Assembly: GCF_900105995.1 (NCBI RefSeq)
Contig: NZ_LT629785.1
Coordinates: 62,001-126,000, forward strand
Source: Pseudomonas pohangensis
GTDB lineage: Bacteria > Pseudomonadota > Gammaproteobacteria > Pseudomonadales > Pseudomonadaceae
DNA: 64,000 nt
Direction: 5' to 3'
The notes under the pieces are model-generated. The model was given only the letters and a program-made list of their open reading frames with translations. It was not told the DNA's origin and ran no database searches. The position numbers and the translations under genes were made by a program. Positions 54,923 through 63,585 of the stretch are shown in pieces (the stretch's first letter is position 1; the number at the start of each line of letters is the position of its first letter).

Positions 54923-56254
54923 CTAGGGTCGGTTGCTGGTCACGTTGAGGCCCTTGAGCAGGATCAGTGCCTGGTTCAGCTGGTAGTCATCATCCTGGGG
55001 CCGCGGTTTGGCTTTGGCTTTGCTGCTCGGTTTGTCAGCACCACCATTGCCATTGCCCAGGTGGCCCGCCAGATCAGCTTCCTTGTAGCTCTCGTGAGCC
55101 TTCTCGCGGGTCACCTTGGCCGGTGTCACCTCGATATCCGGGGTGATGCCCTGGGCCTGGATGGAGCGCCCTTTAGGTGTGTAATAGAGTGCCGTGGTCA
55201 GCTTCAGGGCGCGGTCGTTGGTCAGGGGCAGTACGCTTTGTACCGAGCCTTTGCCAAAGCTCTCCGTGCCCATGAGGATGCCGCGCTTGTGATCCTGCAG
55301 GGCGCCGGCGACGATCTCTGCGGCAGAGGCGCTGCCACCATTGATCAACACCACCAGTGGTATGCCTTCGCTGGCGTCGGCCGGATCAGCCGAAAAGCGC
55401 ATTTCGGAGTTGGGCACGCGGCCTTTGGTGTAAACGATCAGACCTTTTTTCAGGAAGTGATCGGACACCTCGACGGCAGCCTGGACCACCCCTCCCGGGT
55501 TGTTGCGCAGGTCGAGGACCAGGCCATTGAGCTTCTTGCCGCCATTTTCCTTTTTCAGTCTGGCGAGTGCGCTGCCGACTTCCGCGCCGGTATTGATCTG
55601 GAACTGGCTGATGCGCAGATAGCCGTAGCCATTGTCGAGCAGCAGGCTTTTCACGCTTTTCACCGGGATGGCGGCGCGGGTCAGCTCAACGGTAAAGGGG
55701 TCCTTTTCACCGCGGATCAGCGTCAGTTCGACGCTGGTGCCAACCTTGCCGCGCAGCAGCTCAACCACATCCATCATCGACAGGTTGTTGGTCGGTTTGC
55801 CGTCGATCTTGATGATCAGGTCGCCGGACTCGATACCGGCAGCGGCTGCCGGAGTGTCATCAATCGGAGCGACCACCTGGAACATGCCGTCCTGCATGCC
55901 GACTTCGATACCGATACCGCTGAACTCGCCGCTGGTGCTTTCCTGCAGCTCGAGAAAGTCTTCCGGGCCAAGGTAGGCCGAGTGCGGGTCGAGATTGCTG
56001 AGCATGCCCTTGATGGCATTTTCCAGCAGGGTTTTGTCGTCAACCGGTTCAACGTAGGAGCTTTTGATACGGTCAAACACTTCGGCAAAGGTGCGCAACT
56101 CGTCCAGCGGCAAAACACCCCGGGCACTGCTGTTTGCGCTGCTTTGCGTGGGGCTGGCGGGTGCTGCAGGCGGCTCGGCGGCGTGGCTGCCGGCGCTGCC
56201 CAGTAACAGTGCGAGACACATGCTCAGTGACGTTAGGCGGGACAGGTTGGGCAT
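54923..56254 (-). CDS. ctpA: Carboxy-terminal processing protease (S41, CtpA type)
   Basis: A 443-residue periplasmic serine protease with a signal peptide (LSMCLALLLGSAGSHA). A PDZ domain occupies about 95-175 (GIGIEVGMQDGMFQVVAPIDDTPA). The catalytic Ser is in GGSASAAEI and the Lys in ESFGKGSVQ. In Pseudomonas CtpA trims peptidoglycan cross-link hydrolases. ATG 56254 follows GGAG; a 52-codon upstream extension lacks a signal peptide. It follows envC after 25 bp. Confidence 0.93.
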   Translation of the reverse strand: MPNLSRLTSLSMCLALLLGSAGSHAAEPPAAPASPTQSSANSSARGVLPLDELRTFAEVFDRIKSSYVEPVDDKTLLENAIKGMLSNLDPHSAYLGPEDFLELQESTSGEFSGIGIEVGMQDGMFQVVAPIDDTPAAAAGIESGDLIIKIDGKPTNNLSMMDVVELLRGKVGTSVELTLIRGEKDPFTVELTRAAIPVKSVKSLLLDNGYGYLRISQFQINTGAEVGSALARLKKENGGKKLNGLVLDLRNNPGGVVQAAVEVSDHFLKKGLIVYTKGRVPNSEMRFSADPADASEGIPLVVLINGGSASAAEIVAGALQDHKRGILMGTESFGKGSVQSVLPLTNDRALKLTTALYYTPKGRSIQAQGITPDIEVTPAKVTREKAHESYKEADLAGHLGNGNGGADKPSSKAKAKPRPQDDDYQLNQALILLKGLNVTSNRP

Positions 56255-56279
56255 GAAAATCTCCTGATAGGGCGCGAGC

Positions 56280-57518
56280 TTAACCTTGCGTACGGCACCA
56301 TTGGGTAGGGTTGACCGGGCGGCCCTGCTGGCGAATGGCGAAATACAGCGCGGGAGTCTGTTGTCCACCGGTGTTGCCGACGGTGGAGATGATTTCGCCG
56401 GTCTGGACAATATCGCCAGGGTTTTTCAGCAGGCTCTGGTTGTGCCCGTAGAGGGTCAGGTAACCGTCGCCATGGTCAAGAATAACCAGCAAGCCTGCGC
56501 CGCGCAGCCAGTCGGCAAACACTACCCGGCCGCCGTGTACTGCTTGTACCGGGCTACCTTCGCTGGCGCTGATCATGACGCCGTCCCAGGTGCTGCGCGA
56601 ATCATCCCCGCGGGCGCTGCCAAAACGGGCCATCAGCCGGCCATTGACCGGCCATGGCAATTTGCCGCGGGCCTGGTTGATCGGGCCGCCGTAGCTGGAG
56701 GCGCTGCTCGAGACCAGCGGCCCCTGCACGGCAGGCGCGCCTTTGGCGGGTTCGACCTGTTGCGTCAGCGCTTGCTGGCGGGCTATCTCTGCATCTCGGG
56801 CCTGACGGGCGAGGGTTTCCTCGATGGTTTTCAGCACTTTGCCGAGCTGGGCCTGTTCCTGCTGGCGGGCCTTGAGCTTGCGGTCGCGGGCGGAATATTC
56901 CTTGTTCAGCTTGGCCAGCGCGTTACGCCGCTCCTGGCGTAACGCCACCAGCTGTTCGCGTTGCTGTTCAAGAGCGCTTTTCTGCTCATTCAGCAAGCCC
57001 TGCTGGGAAACGATGGCCTGTTCGACATTGGCCAGCTGGCGCAGGGTCTCGTTGAAGGCGCTGAGCTGCTCCAGCCGTGCCTTGCCCAGATATTCGTAGT
57101 AGGTCAGGGTGCGCGAGAACTTTTCCGGCTGTTGCTGGTTGAGCAGCAGGCGCAACGGTTCCTGCTCGCCGCTCTGATAGGCGGCACGCACCTGGATGGC
57201 GATCAGCTTCTGTTGTTCAAGGCGCGCGCTCTGCAGTTTTTTTTTCTCGTCATCCAGGCGATCCAGCTCGGTTTCGCTGTCCTTGAGTTCCTTCTGTAAT
57301 TCGCGGACCTGCTTTTCCAGCGTACCCATCTCGGTTTCGGTCTTTTGCAGATCCTTCTGCACGCCGGATTTTTCCTGCTGCAGCTTCTGCATCAGCTGCT
57401 TGAGTTCGGCCACATCCCGGCTGGCCTGTTCCAGCTGCTGCTGGGCATCGCTGCGTTCGTCAGCAGTGGCTGGATGAAGCAGGGCAAAAAGCAAGATCAG
57501 GGTCAGGGCGCGAAACAT
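56280..57518 (-). CDS. EnvC-type murein hydrolase activator
   Basis: A 412-residue protein with a signal peptide (LILLFALLHPATA), a long periplasmic coiled coil (residues 20-270) and a C-terminal LytM/M23-like domain. Zinc ligands are lost: the first motif reads STWDGVMI and the last LYFAIRQQG (Tyr for His), while YGHNQS keeps one His. That is the hallmark of EnvC, which activates amidases at the division site instead of cutting. It lies between gpmI and ctpA on the same strand. Confidence 0.92.
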   Translation of the reverse strand: MFRALTLILLFALLHPATADERSDAQQQLEQASRDVAELKQLMQKLQQEKSGVQKDLQKTETEMGTLEKQVRELQKELKDSETELDRLDDEKKKLQSARLEQQKLIAIQVRAAYQSGEQEPLRLLLNQQQPEKFSRTLTYYEYLGKARLEQLSAFNETLRQLANVEQAIVSQQGLLNEQKSALEQQREQLVALRQERRNALAKLNKEYSARDRKLKARQQEQAQLGKVLKTIEETLARQARDAEIARQQALTQQVEPAKGAPAVQGPLVSSSASSYGGPINQARGKLPWPVNGRLMARFGSARGDDSRSTWDGVMISASEGSPVQAVHGGRVVFADWLRGAGLLVILDHGDGYLTLYGHNQSLLKNPGDIVQTGEIISTVGNTGGQQTPALYFAIRQQGRPVNPTQWCRTQG

Positions 57519-57611
57519 GGCTGCTTGAAACCGGAAGAGTGATTGGCGGCTAGTATGCCTAAAAAACTGTCAGCAAGCTGCAGGGTTCGGGCTGTCCGCC
57601 GGCTGGCTGCT

Positions 57612-59147
57612 CTACAGCAGTTCGATTATCGATTTCCCGGTCATTTCGGCTGGTTGCGGCAGGCCAAGCAGCGTCAGCATGGTCGGTGCCACGTCGGCCA
57701 GCACACCGCCTTCGCGGAGTTTCAGCGGCCGCTTGCCGACATAGATGAACGGAACCGGTTCGCAGGTGTGGGCGGTGTGCGCCTGACCGGTGCAGACGTC
57801 TTCCATCTGCTCGACATTGCCGTGATCAGCGGTGATCAGTGCTTCGCCGCCGACCTTGTCCAGCGCTGCGGCAATGCGTCCGACACAGCTGTCCAGACAC
57901 TCCACGGCTTTCACCGCCGCATCGAATACACCGGTGTGACCGACCATGTCGCCGTTGGCGTAGTTGACGATGATCACGTCAAAGCGCTGGTTTTCAATGG
58001 CCTCGACAATGCGGTCGGTGACTTCCGGGGCGCTCATTTGCGGCTGCAGGTCATAAGTGGCGACATTCGGCGATGGAATCAGGATGCGCTCTTCACCGGG
58101 GTAGGGCTCTTCGCGGCCTCCGGAAAAGAAGAAAGTGACGTGGGCGTACTTCTCGGTTTCGGCAATCCGCAGCTGGGTTTTGCCGTGGTTGGCCAGGTAT
58201 TCGCCGAGCACATTGGTCAGTGCTGCTTGCTTGAAGGCGCTGGGGGCGGCAATCGAGGCGGCATACTGGGTAAGCATGACGAAATCGGCCAGCTGTGGCA
58301 CGCGCTTGCGCTCGAACTCAGGAAAAGCCGGCTCGACGAAAGCGCGGGTCAGTTCGCGGGCACGGTCGGCACGGAAGTTCATGAACACCACGGCATCGCC
58401 GTCCTCGACCCGCACGGGTGCGCCGATGCTGGTGGCCTTGACGAACTCGTCACTTTCTTCCCGGGCATAGGCGGCCAGCAGGCCTTCCACGGCAGTTTCC
58501 GCCTGATAGGCGGCAGTTCCGTCGACGATCAGCTGATAAGCCTGCTGTACGCGATCCCAGCGGTTATCCCGGTCCATGGCAAAGTAGCGGCCGATCAGGC
58601 TGGCAACACGGCCCTTGCCCAGGCGGGCAAAAGTGCTGTCGAGCAGTTCGATGGAGGCCCGGGCACTGCGCGGCGGGGTGTCACGCCCGTCGAGAAAGGC
58701 ATGCAGGTAGATTTTGTCGGCACCGCGTTGGGCCGCCAGTTCCGCCATTGCCACCAGATGGTCCTGGTGACTGTGTACGCCGCCATCGGAGAGCAAACCA
58801 AGGATATGCACGGCCTTGCCGCGGGTGACGGCCTTGTCGACCGCAGCACACAGGGCTGCATTGTGGAAAAACTCGCCGTCGCGGATGGCTTTGGTGACGC
58901 GCGTGAAGTCCTGATAGACCACGCGACCGGCACCGAGGTTCATGTGGCCAACTTCGGAATTGCCCATCTGGCCATCCGGCAAGCCGACATCCATGCCACT
59001 GCCGGAGATCAGGCTGTGGGGCTGGGTAGCCAGCAGGTGATCGAGAACCGGTTTGCTGGCTGAGTGGATGGCGTTGTATTCAGTGCTTTCGCTATGGCCA
59101 AAACCGTCGAGGATGATCAGCATCAGGGGTTTGTGCGTTGCCGTCAT
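57612..59147 (-). CDS. gpmI: 2,3-bisphosphoglycerate-independent phosphoglycerate mutase
   Basis: A 511-residue Mn-dependent alkaline-phosphatase-superfamily enzyme of glycolysis and gluconeogenesis. The phosphorylated Ser is in MGNSEVGHMNLGAGR, and metal residues are in ILDGFG, TADHGNVEQM and HTAHTCEPVPFI. It heads the gpmI-envC-ctpA block. Confidence 0.96.
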   Translation of the reverse strand: MTATHKPLMLIILDGFGHSESTEYNAIHSASKPVLDHLLATQPHSLISGSGMDVGLPDGQMGNSEVGHMNLGAGRVVYQDFTRVTKAIRDGEFFHNAALCAAVDKAVTRGKAVHILGLLSDGGVHSHQDHLVAMAELAAQRGADKIYLHAFLDGRDTPPRSARASIELLDSTFARLGKGRVASLIGRYFAMDRDNRWDRVQQAYQLIVDGTAAYQAETAVEGLLAAYAREESDEFVKATSIGAPVRVEDGDAVVFMNFRADRARELTRAFVEPAFPEFERKRVPQLADFVMLTQYAASIAAPSAFKQAALTNVLGEYLANHGKTQLRIAETEKYAHVTFFFSGGREEPYPGEERILIPSPNVATYDLQPQMSAPEVTDRIVEAIENQRFDVIIVNYANGDMVGHTGVFDAAVKAVECLDSCVGRIAAALDKVGGEALITADHGNVEQMEDVCTGQAHTAHTCEPVPFIYVGKRPLKLREGGVLADVAPTMLTLLGLPQPAEMTGKSIIELL

Positions 59148-59228
59148 AATTTCGGGCTCTTCTCTGCAAAGTTGGGGAAGGCCGGCATTCTAAATGCGGG
59201 GGCGCTCTTAGTCACCGCCGGACGGGGC

Positions 59229-59256
59229 TTGGCCGACCTGCGGGGCTGTGTATACT
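59229..59256 (+). promoter_or_regulatory. Promoter before rhodanese-grxC-secB
   Basis: TTGGCC - 16 bp - TATACT, ending about 30 bp before the rhodanese start, in the divergent gap with gpmI. Confidence 0.55.
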
Positions 59257-59287
59257 GGCCGCCATTTTAGCTTTGTGGAACCTCCAG

Positions 59288-59701
59288 ATGCTCGCCCACC
59301 TGATTGAATTTGCGAATAATCACTACTTGCTGACCAGTGCTTTCGTAGTTGCACTGGCACTGCTGGTTTTTTCCGAAACCCGCCGTGGAGCGCGCAGTAT
59401 CAGCAATCGCGAGCTGACGGCGCTGGTCAATGGCTCCGGAGCGGTGATCGTGGACATCCGGGCGCACAAGGATTTTGCTGCCGGGCATATCGTGCAGGCG
59501 CTGAATATTCCCCTGGAAAAGCTGGCCGAACGTATGGTCGAGCTTGAAAAGCACAAGAGCGGCACCATTATTGTTATTGATGCGGCGGGACAGCACGCCG
59601 GTGGTGCCTGTCGCTCACTGAAAGAAGCCGGTTACGAGGCGGTGAAATTGTCGGCCGGGATTTCCGGCTGGCGTGGTGACAATCTACCGGTCGTTAAATA
59701 A
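59288..59701 (+). CDS. Membrane-anchored rhodanese-like protein
   Basis: A 137-residue protein with an N-terminal membrane helix (YLLTSAFVVALALLVFSE) and a rhodanese domain (VIVDIRAHKDFAAGHIVQALNIPLEKL). At the active-site loop the sequence reads VIDAAGQHAGGACRSL, so the usual catalytic Cys (C-x4-R loop) is missing and it is probably not a sulphurtransferase. ATG 59288 was chosen over in-frame TTG 59273. grxC starts at the stop. Confidence 0.85.
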   Translation: MLAHLIEFANNHYLLTSAFVVALALLVFSETRRGARSISNRELTALVNGSGAVIVDIRAHKDFAAGHIVQALNIPLEKLAERMVELEKHKSGTIIVIDAAGQHAGGACRSLKEAGYEAVKLSAGISGWRGDNLPVVK

Positions 59702-59956
59702 ATGCCTGATGTAGTCATTTACAGTTCCAGCTGGTGTCCATTTTGTACGCGTGCCAAGCAGTTACTGGCCAGCAAGCAGGTTGCCTTCAAAGAGCTCAAT
59801 GTTGATGGCAACGCTGCGTTGCGTGCAGAAATGACGAAAAAAGCCGGTCGCACCTCGGTTCCGCAAATCTGGATTGGCGCTGCCCATGTAGGTGGTTGCG
59901 ACGATCTTTATGCCCTGGAGCGTGCCGGCAAGCTCGATACGCTGCTGCAGGGCTGA
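59702..59956 (+). CDS. grxC: Glutaredoxin 3-type
   Basis: An 84-residue glutaredoxin with the dithiol active site CPFC (12-15), the TSVPQIWI cis-Pro loop and VGGCDDLYAL glutathione-binding motif. It reduces disulphides using glutathione. It lies between the rhodanese gene and secB, a conserved arrangement. Confidence 0.95.
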   Translation: MPDVVIYSSSWCPFCTRAKQLLASKQVAFKELNVDGNAALRAEMTKKAGRTSVPQIWIGAAHVGGCDDLYALERAGKLDTLLQG

Positions 59957-60006
59957 CCCACACTCCAATCAACCCGGATTCAATCGACCAACAAGAAGGC
60001 TCAGTC

Positions 60007-60486
60007 ATGACCGAAGAAGCTAACAAGCCCGCCGCCCAGGAAGAACAGGGTCCACAATTTTCGCTGCAGCGAATTTATGTACGCGACCTGTCCTTCGAGG
60101 CCCCGAAAAGCCCGGAAATCTTCCGTGAAGAGTGGCGGCCGAGCGTTGAACTGGACATCAATACCCGTCAGCGCACGCTGGAAGGCGACTTCCACGAAGT
60201 CGTGCTGAAACTGTCGGTAACCGTCAAGAATGGCGAGCAGACAGCTTTTATTGCAGAAGTGCAGCAGGCCGGTATTTTCATGGTCAAGGGTCTGGATGCC
60301 AATGGCATGGGCCACACCCTCGGTGCGTTCTGTCCGAACATCCTGTTCCCCTACGCCCGTGAAGCGCTGGACAACCTGGTGACCCGCGGCTCATTCCCGG
60401 CTTTGATGCTGGCGCCGGTCAACTTCGACGCGCTGTATAACCAGGAGCTGGAGCGCATGAAGTCGGCCAATGAAATGCCCGCCTGA
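60007..60486 (+). CDS. secB: Protein-export chaperone SecB
   Basis: A 159-residue acidic chaperone that keeps secreted proteins unfolded and delivers them to SecA. FSLQRIYVRDLSFEAPKSPEIFREEW and FCPNILFPYAREALDNLVTRGSFPALMLAPVNFDALY are diagnostic. ATG 60007 was chosen; the open frame extends upstream through grxC. A strong terminator follows. Confidence 0.97.
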   Translation: MTEEANKPAAQEEQGPQFSLQRIYVRDLSFEAPKSPEIFREEWRPSVELDINTRQRTLEGDFHEVVLKLSVTVKNGEQTAFIAEVQQAGIFMVKGLDANGMGHTLGAFCPNILFPYAREALDNLVTRGSFPALMLAPVNFDALYNQELERMKSANEMPA

Positions 60487-60502
60487 TCTGACGCGCTGAT
60501 CG

Positions 60503-60529
60503 AAAAAAACGCCCTTCGGGGCGTTTTTT
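60503..60529 (+). terminator. Rho-independent terminator after secB
   Basis: ACGCCC-TTCG-GGGCGT stem with a stable UUCG loop, followed by six T and preceded by seven A, so it may also serve the convergent srkA. Confidence 0.92.
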
Positions 60530-60567
60530 CTTTCCGCAGCGGGGGAAAGCCCCGGTTTTCTGCTCTG

Positions 60568-61542
60568 CTAGAACAAGCGCAAGGGCTCTTCATCCAGCGC
60601 TGACAGTTGTTCACGCAATATCAGGATCTGCTCGCCCCAATAGCGCTCGGTGCCAAACCATGGAAAGCTCATCGGAAACGCCGGATCATCCCAGCGCCGG
60701 GCCAGCCAGGCACTGTAGTGCAGCAGGCGCAGCGAGCGCAGACCCTCGATCAGCAGCAGTTCGCGACTGTCGAAGTCATGGAATTCCTGATAGCCGTCGA
60801 TCAGCTCGGCGAGCTGGCTGAGGCGTTCGTGACGCTCACCGGCCAGCATCATCCACAGGTCCTGAACCGCCGGGCCCATGCGGCAATCATCAAGATCGAC
60901 CATGTGAAAGCTGTCATCGCGGCACAGCAGGTTGCCCGGGTGGCAGTCGCCATGCAGGCGAATCGGCGTGCAGCTGACCCGCCCGAACAGCTCGTCCAGA
61001 CGCTTGAGGAGGTCGCGGGCCACCGACTCGTAGGCTGGCAGCAGGCTGCGCGGTAGAAAATTACCTTCGAGCAAAGTGGCGAGGGAGGCATGGCCGAAGT
61101 TGCTGACGCCCAGCGCTTCACGATGGGCAAAGGGCCGGATGGCACCCACTGCATGCATGCGTCCGAGCAGTTGGCCGAGGCGATACAGCTGGTCAAGGTT
61201 GCCCGGCTCCGGAGCGCGGCCGCCACGTCGCGGAAACAGCGCGAAGCGAAAGCCGGCATGGCCGAACAGGGTCTGGCCGTTGTGTTGCAGTGGCGCAACC
61301 ACCGGCACATCACGCTCGGCCAGCTCGGCACTGAAGCTGTGCTCCTCGAGAATCGCCGCATCACTCCAGCGTTGTGGCCGGTAGAACTTGGCGATCAGTG
61401 GCTGCCCGTCTTCGATGCCTACCTGGTACACGCGGTTTTCGTAGCTGTTCAGTGCCAGTACCCGGGCATCGCTCAGAAAGCCCAGACTTTCCACGGCATC
61501 CAGCACCAGATCGGGTGTGAGAGCGGCAAATGGATGGGACAT
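60568..61542 (-). CDS. srkA: Stress response kinase A (SrkA/YihE)
   Basis: A 324-residue APH-like Ser/Thr kinase. The catalytic loop is RLHGDCHPGNLLCRDD and the metal-binding Asp is in HMVDLDDCRMGP. The N-terminal FAALTPDLVLDAVESLG and LNSYENRVYQVGIEDG match SrkA, which counters death pathways after envelope and oxidative stress. GGAG precedes ATG 61542. Confidence 0.93.
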   Translation of the reverse strand: MSHPFAALTPDLVLDAVESLGFLSDARVLALNSYENRVYQVGIEDGQPLIAKFYRPQRWSDAAILEEHSFSAELAERDVPVVAPLQHNGQTLFGHAGFRFALFPRRGGRAPEPGNLDQLYRLGQLLGRMHAVGAIRPFAHREALGVSNFGHASLATLLEGNFLPRSLLPAYESVARDLLKRLDELFGRVSCTPIRLHGDCHPGNLLCRDDSFHMVDLDDCRMGPAVQDLWMMLAGERHERLSQLAELIDGYQEFHDFDSRELLLIEGLRSLRLLHYSAWLARRWDDPAFPMSFPWFGTERYWGEQILILREQLSALDEEPLRLF

Positions 61543-61598
61543 CGGGGTGCTCCTGGGCTGGGTCGCGGAGTGTAACAGGCTGCCCCGTCAGGCATGTC

Positions 61599-62333
61599 TC
61601 AATCTCCGGGCCTTGGTGTGCGCGCCAGGCAGTAGATATCCACGCGGGCAGCACCGGCCTTGTGCAGCAGGCGGGCAACGGCTTCCGCTGTGGCGCCGGT
61701 GGTCAGTACATCGTCGATGACGGCTATATGCCGGTTTTCCAGCGCGACGTCACCGGCGAGCTGGAATGCCCGGCGCAAATTGCGCTTGCGGGTTGCTGCA
61801 TCCAGTTGTTGTTGCGCCGGAGTTTCCAGTGGACGCTGCAGCCGGTCATGCACAACTGCAATGTCGAGGGTCTTGCCCAGCCAGTCGGCGAGCATGCCGG
61901 CCTGGTTGAAACCGCGCTGCCGCAGTCGCCCTCTGGCCAGCGGGACGGGAAGCAGGTAGTCCGGGCGCGGCAGGTCCCGGGCAAAGGCATGCTGCAGGTG
62001 TTCGCTCAGCAGATCGGCGAGTAGCCGGCCATAGGGCCAGCGCGCCTGATGCTTGAACCGGGTAATCAGGCTGTCGATCGGGAAGCGGAAGCGCCAGGCC
62101 GCTTCAACCTGCGCGAAAGCCGGTGGCTTGCGCAGGCATTCACCGCAGATTTGCCCCTCGGCCGCTAATGGCAACGCACATATCCGGCAATGCGGCCCCA
62201 GCCAGGGTAGTTCCAGTTCGCAATCGATGCAGATTGGCCGTTCCTGTCGTGAGCCCAGATTACACAGCAGGCACGAGTGATTACTTTTTAACCAGTCGTA
62301 AACCTGCGCTCGCACTTTTGGTTGACAGTCCAT
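61599..62333 (-). CDS. comF: ComF-family phosphoribosyltransferase-like protein
   Basis: A 244-residue protein with N-terminal Zn-binding Cys pairs (CLLCNLGS, CIDCEL, CRICAL, CGECLR) and a PRTase domain (IAVIDDVLTTGATAEAVARLL). ComF takes part in DNA uptake in naturally competent bacteria. ATG 62333 has GGAAGG upstream. It is divergent from bioB, a common neighbourhood in pseudomonads. The same PRPP-loop fold recurs in the island RecQ fusion at 15641-17740. Confidence 0.92.
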   Translation of the reverse strand: MDCQPKVRAQVYDWLKSNHSCLLCNLGSRQERPICIDCELELPWLGPHCRICALPLAAEGQICGECLRKPPAFAQVEAAWRFRFPIDSLITRFKHQARWPYGRLLADLLSEHLQHAFARDLPRPDYLLPVPLARGRLRQRGFNQAGMLADWLGKTLDIAVVHDRLQRPLETPAQQQLDAATRKRNLRRAFQLAGDVALENRHIAVIDDVLTTGATAEAVARLLHKAGAARVDIYCLARTPRPGD

Positions 62334-62411
62334 TTGCCTTCCCTGAGTATGCCGCCCATCCATGTTGCGTCCAGCCTAGCAGGCGCCAATCGCTTTAACT
62401 GAGGAATTGTC

Positions 62412-63470
62412 ATGAGTGCTACCCGCTCCCCCTCGCTTCGCCATGACTGGAGTCTTGCCGAGGTTCGTGCGCTGTTCGAACAGCCGTTCAATGACTTGCT
62501 GTTCCAGGCACAAACAGTGCATCGCGCACACTTTGATGCCAACCGGGTGCAGGTTTCCACCTTGCTGTCGATCAAGACCGGCGCCTGTCCCGAGGATTGC
62601 AAGTACTGCCCGCAGTCCGGCCACTACAACACCGGGCTGGACAAGGAAAAACTGATGGAAGTGCAGAAGGTGCTGGATGCGGCGGCGGAGGCCAAGGCCA
62701 TCGGCAGCACGCGTTTCTGCATGGGCGCGGCGTGGAAGCACCCGTCGGCCAAGGACATGCCCTACGTGCTGAAGATGGTCGAAGGGGTCAAGGCCATGGG
62801 TCTGGAAACCTGCATGACTCTGGGCAAGCTGGACCAGGAGCAAACCAGGGCGCTGGCCGATGCCGGGCTGGACTACTACAACCACAACCTGGATACCTCG
62901 CCGGAGTTCTACGGCAATATCATTACTACCCGCACCTATGCAGATCGCCTGGAAACTCTGGGTTATGTTCGCGACGCGGGCATGAAGATCTGTTCCGGCG
63001 GCATTCTTGGAATGGGCGAGTCGCTGGATGATCGCGCCGGGCTGCTGATCCAGCTGGCCAATCTGCCGGAGCACCCGGAAAGCGTGCCGATCAACATGCT
63101 GGTCAAAGTCAAGGGTACGCCGCTGGCCGAAGAGCAGGATGTCGATCCGTTCGATTTCATCCGTATGCTTGCCGTGGCGCGGATCATGATGCCGCAATCC
63201 CATGTCCGCTTGTCCGCCGGCCGCGAGGCGATGAATGACCAGATGCAGGCGCTGGCCTTCTTTGCCGGTGCCAACTCGATTTTCTATGGTGAGAAACTGC
63301 TGACTACCGCCAACCCGCAAGCCGGCAAGGATATGCAGCTGTTTGCCCGCCTGGGGATCAAGCCGGAAGAGCGTGAGGAGCACTCCGACGAAGTGCATCA
63401 GGCGGCTATCGAACAGGCGCTGGTTGAACAGCGTGATTCGAAGCTGTTTTACGACGCCACCTCGGTCTGA
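62412..63470 (+). CDS. bioB: Biotin synthase
   Basis: A 352-residue radical SAM enzyme that inserts sulphur into dethiobiotin. The radical SAM cluster ligands are in ACPEDCKYCPQ (C-x3-C-x2-C); YYNHNLDTSPEFY and RLSAGREAM are conserved biotin synthase segments. GAGGA precedes ATG 62412. It is followed by bioF after 115 bp containing two hairpins. Confidence 0.97.
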   Translation: MSATRSPSLRHDWSLAEVRALFEQPFNDLLFQAQTVHRAHFDANRVQVSTLLSIKTGACPEDCKYCPQSGHYNTGLDKEKLMEVQKVLDAAAEAKAIGSTRFCMGAAWKHPSAKDMPYVLKMVEGVKAMGLETCMTLGKLDQEQTRALADAGLDYYNHNLDTSPEFYGNIITTRTYADRLETLGYVRDAGMKICSGGILGMGESLDDRAGLLIQLANLPEHPESVPINMLVKVKGTPLAEEQDVDPFDFIRMLAVARIMMPQSHVRLSAGREAMNDQMQALAFFAGANSIFYGEKLLTTANPQAGKDMQLFARLGIKPEEREEHSDEVHQAAIEQALVEQRDSKLFYDATSV

Positions 63471-63477
63471 AGCGGTG

Positions 63478-63567
63478 TTTGCTGGCGGGCTCTGAGCCAG
63501 CCAGCAAAGAAGCTGTCTGACTATTTCGTAGGTTCGTAGGCTGGATATCCCGTTTGCGGTTATCCAG
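63478..63567 (+). promoter_or_regulatory. Two hairpins between bioB and bioF
   Basis: TTTGCTGGC...GCCAGCAAA (63478-63508, 9-bp stem) and CTGGATA...TATCCAG (63541-63567). Neither has a T-run, so they may stabilise or divide the transcript rather than end it. Confidence 0.5.
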
Positions 63568-63585
63568 CGACTTCCGGTGTTGCCC

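Noticed and set aside
57543..59063. Open frame of 506 codons antisense to gpmI
   Set aside because: Lies wholly opposite a well-conserved glycolytic gene and shows no protein features.
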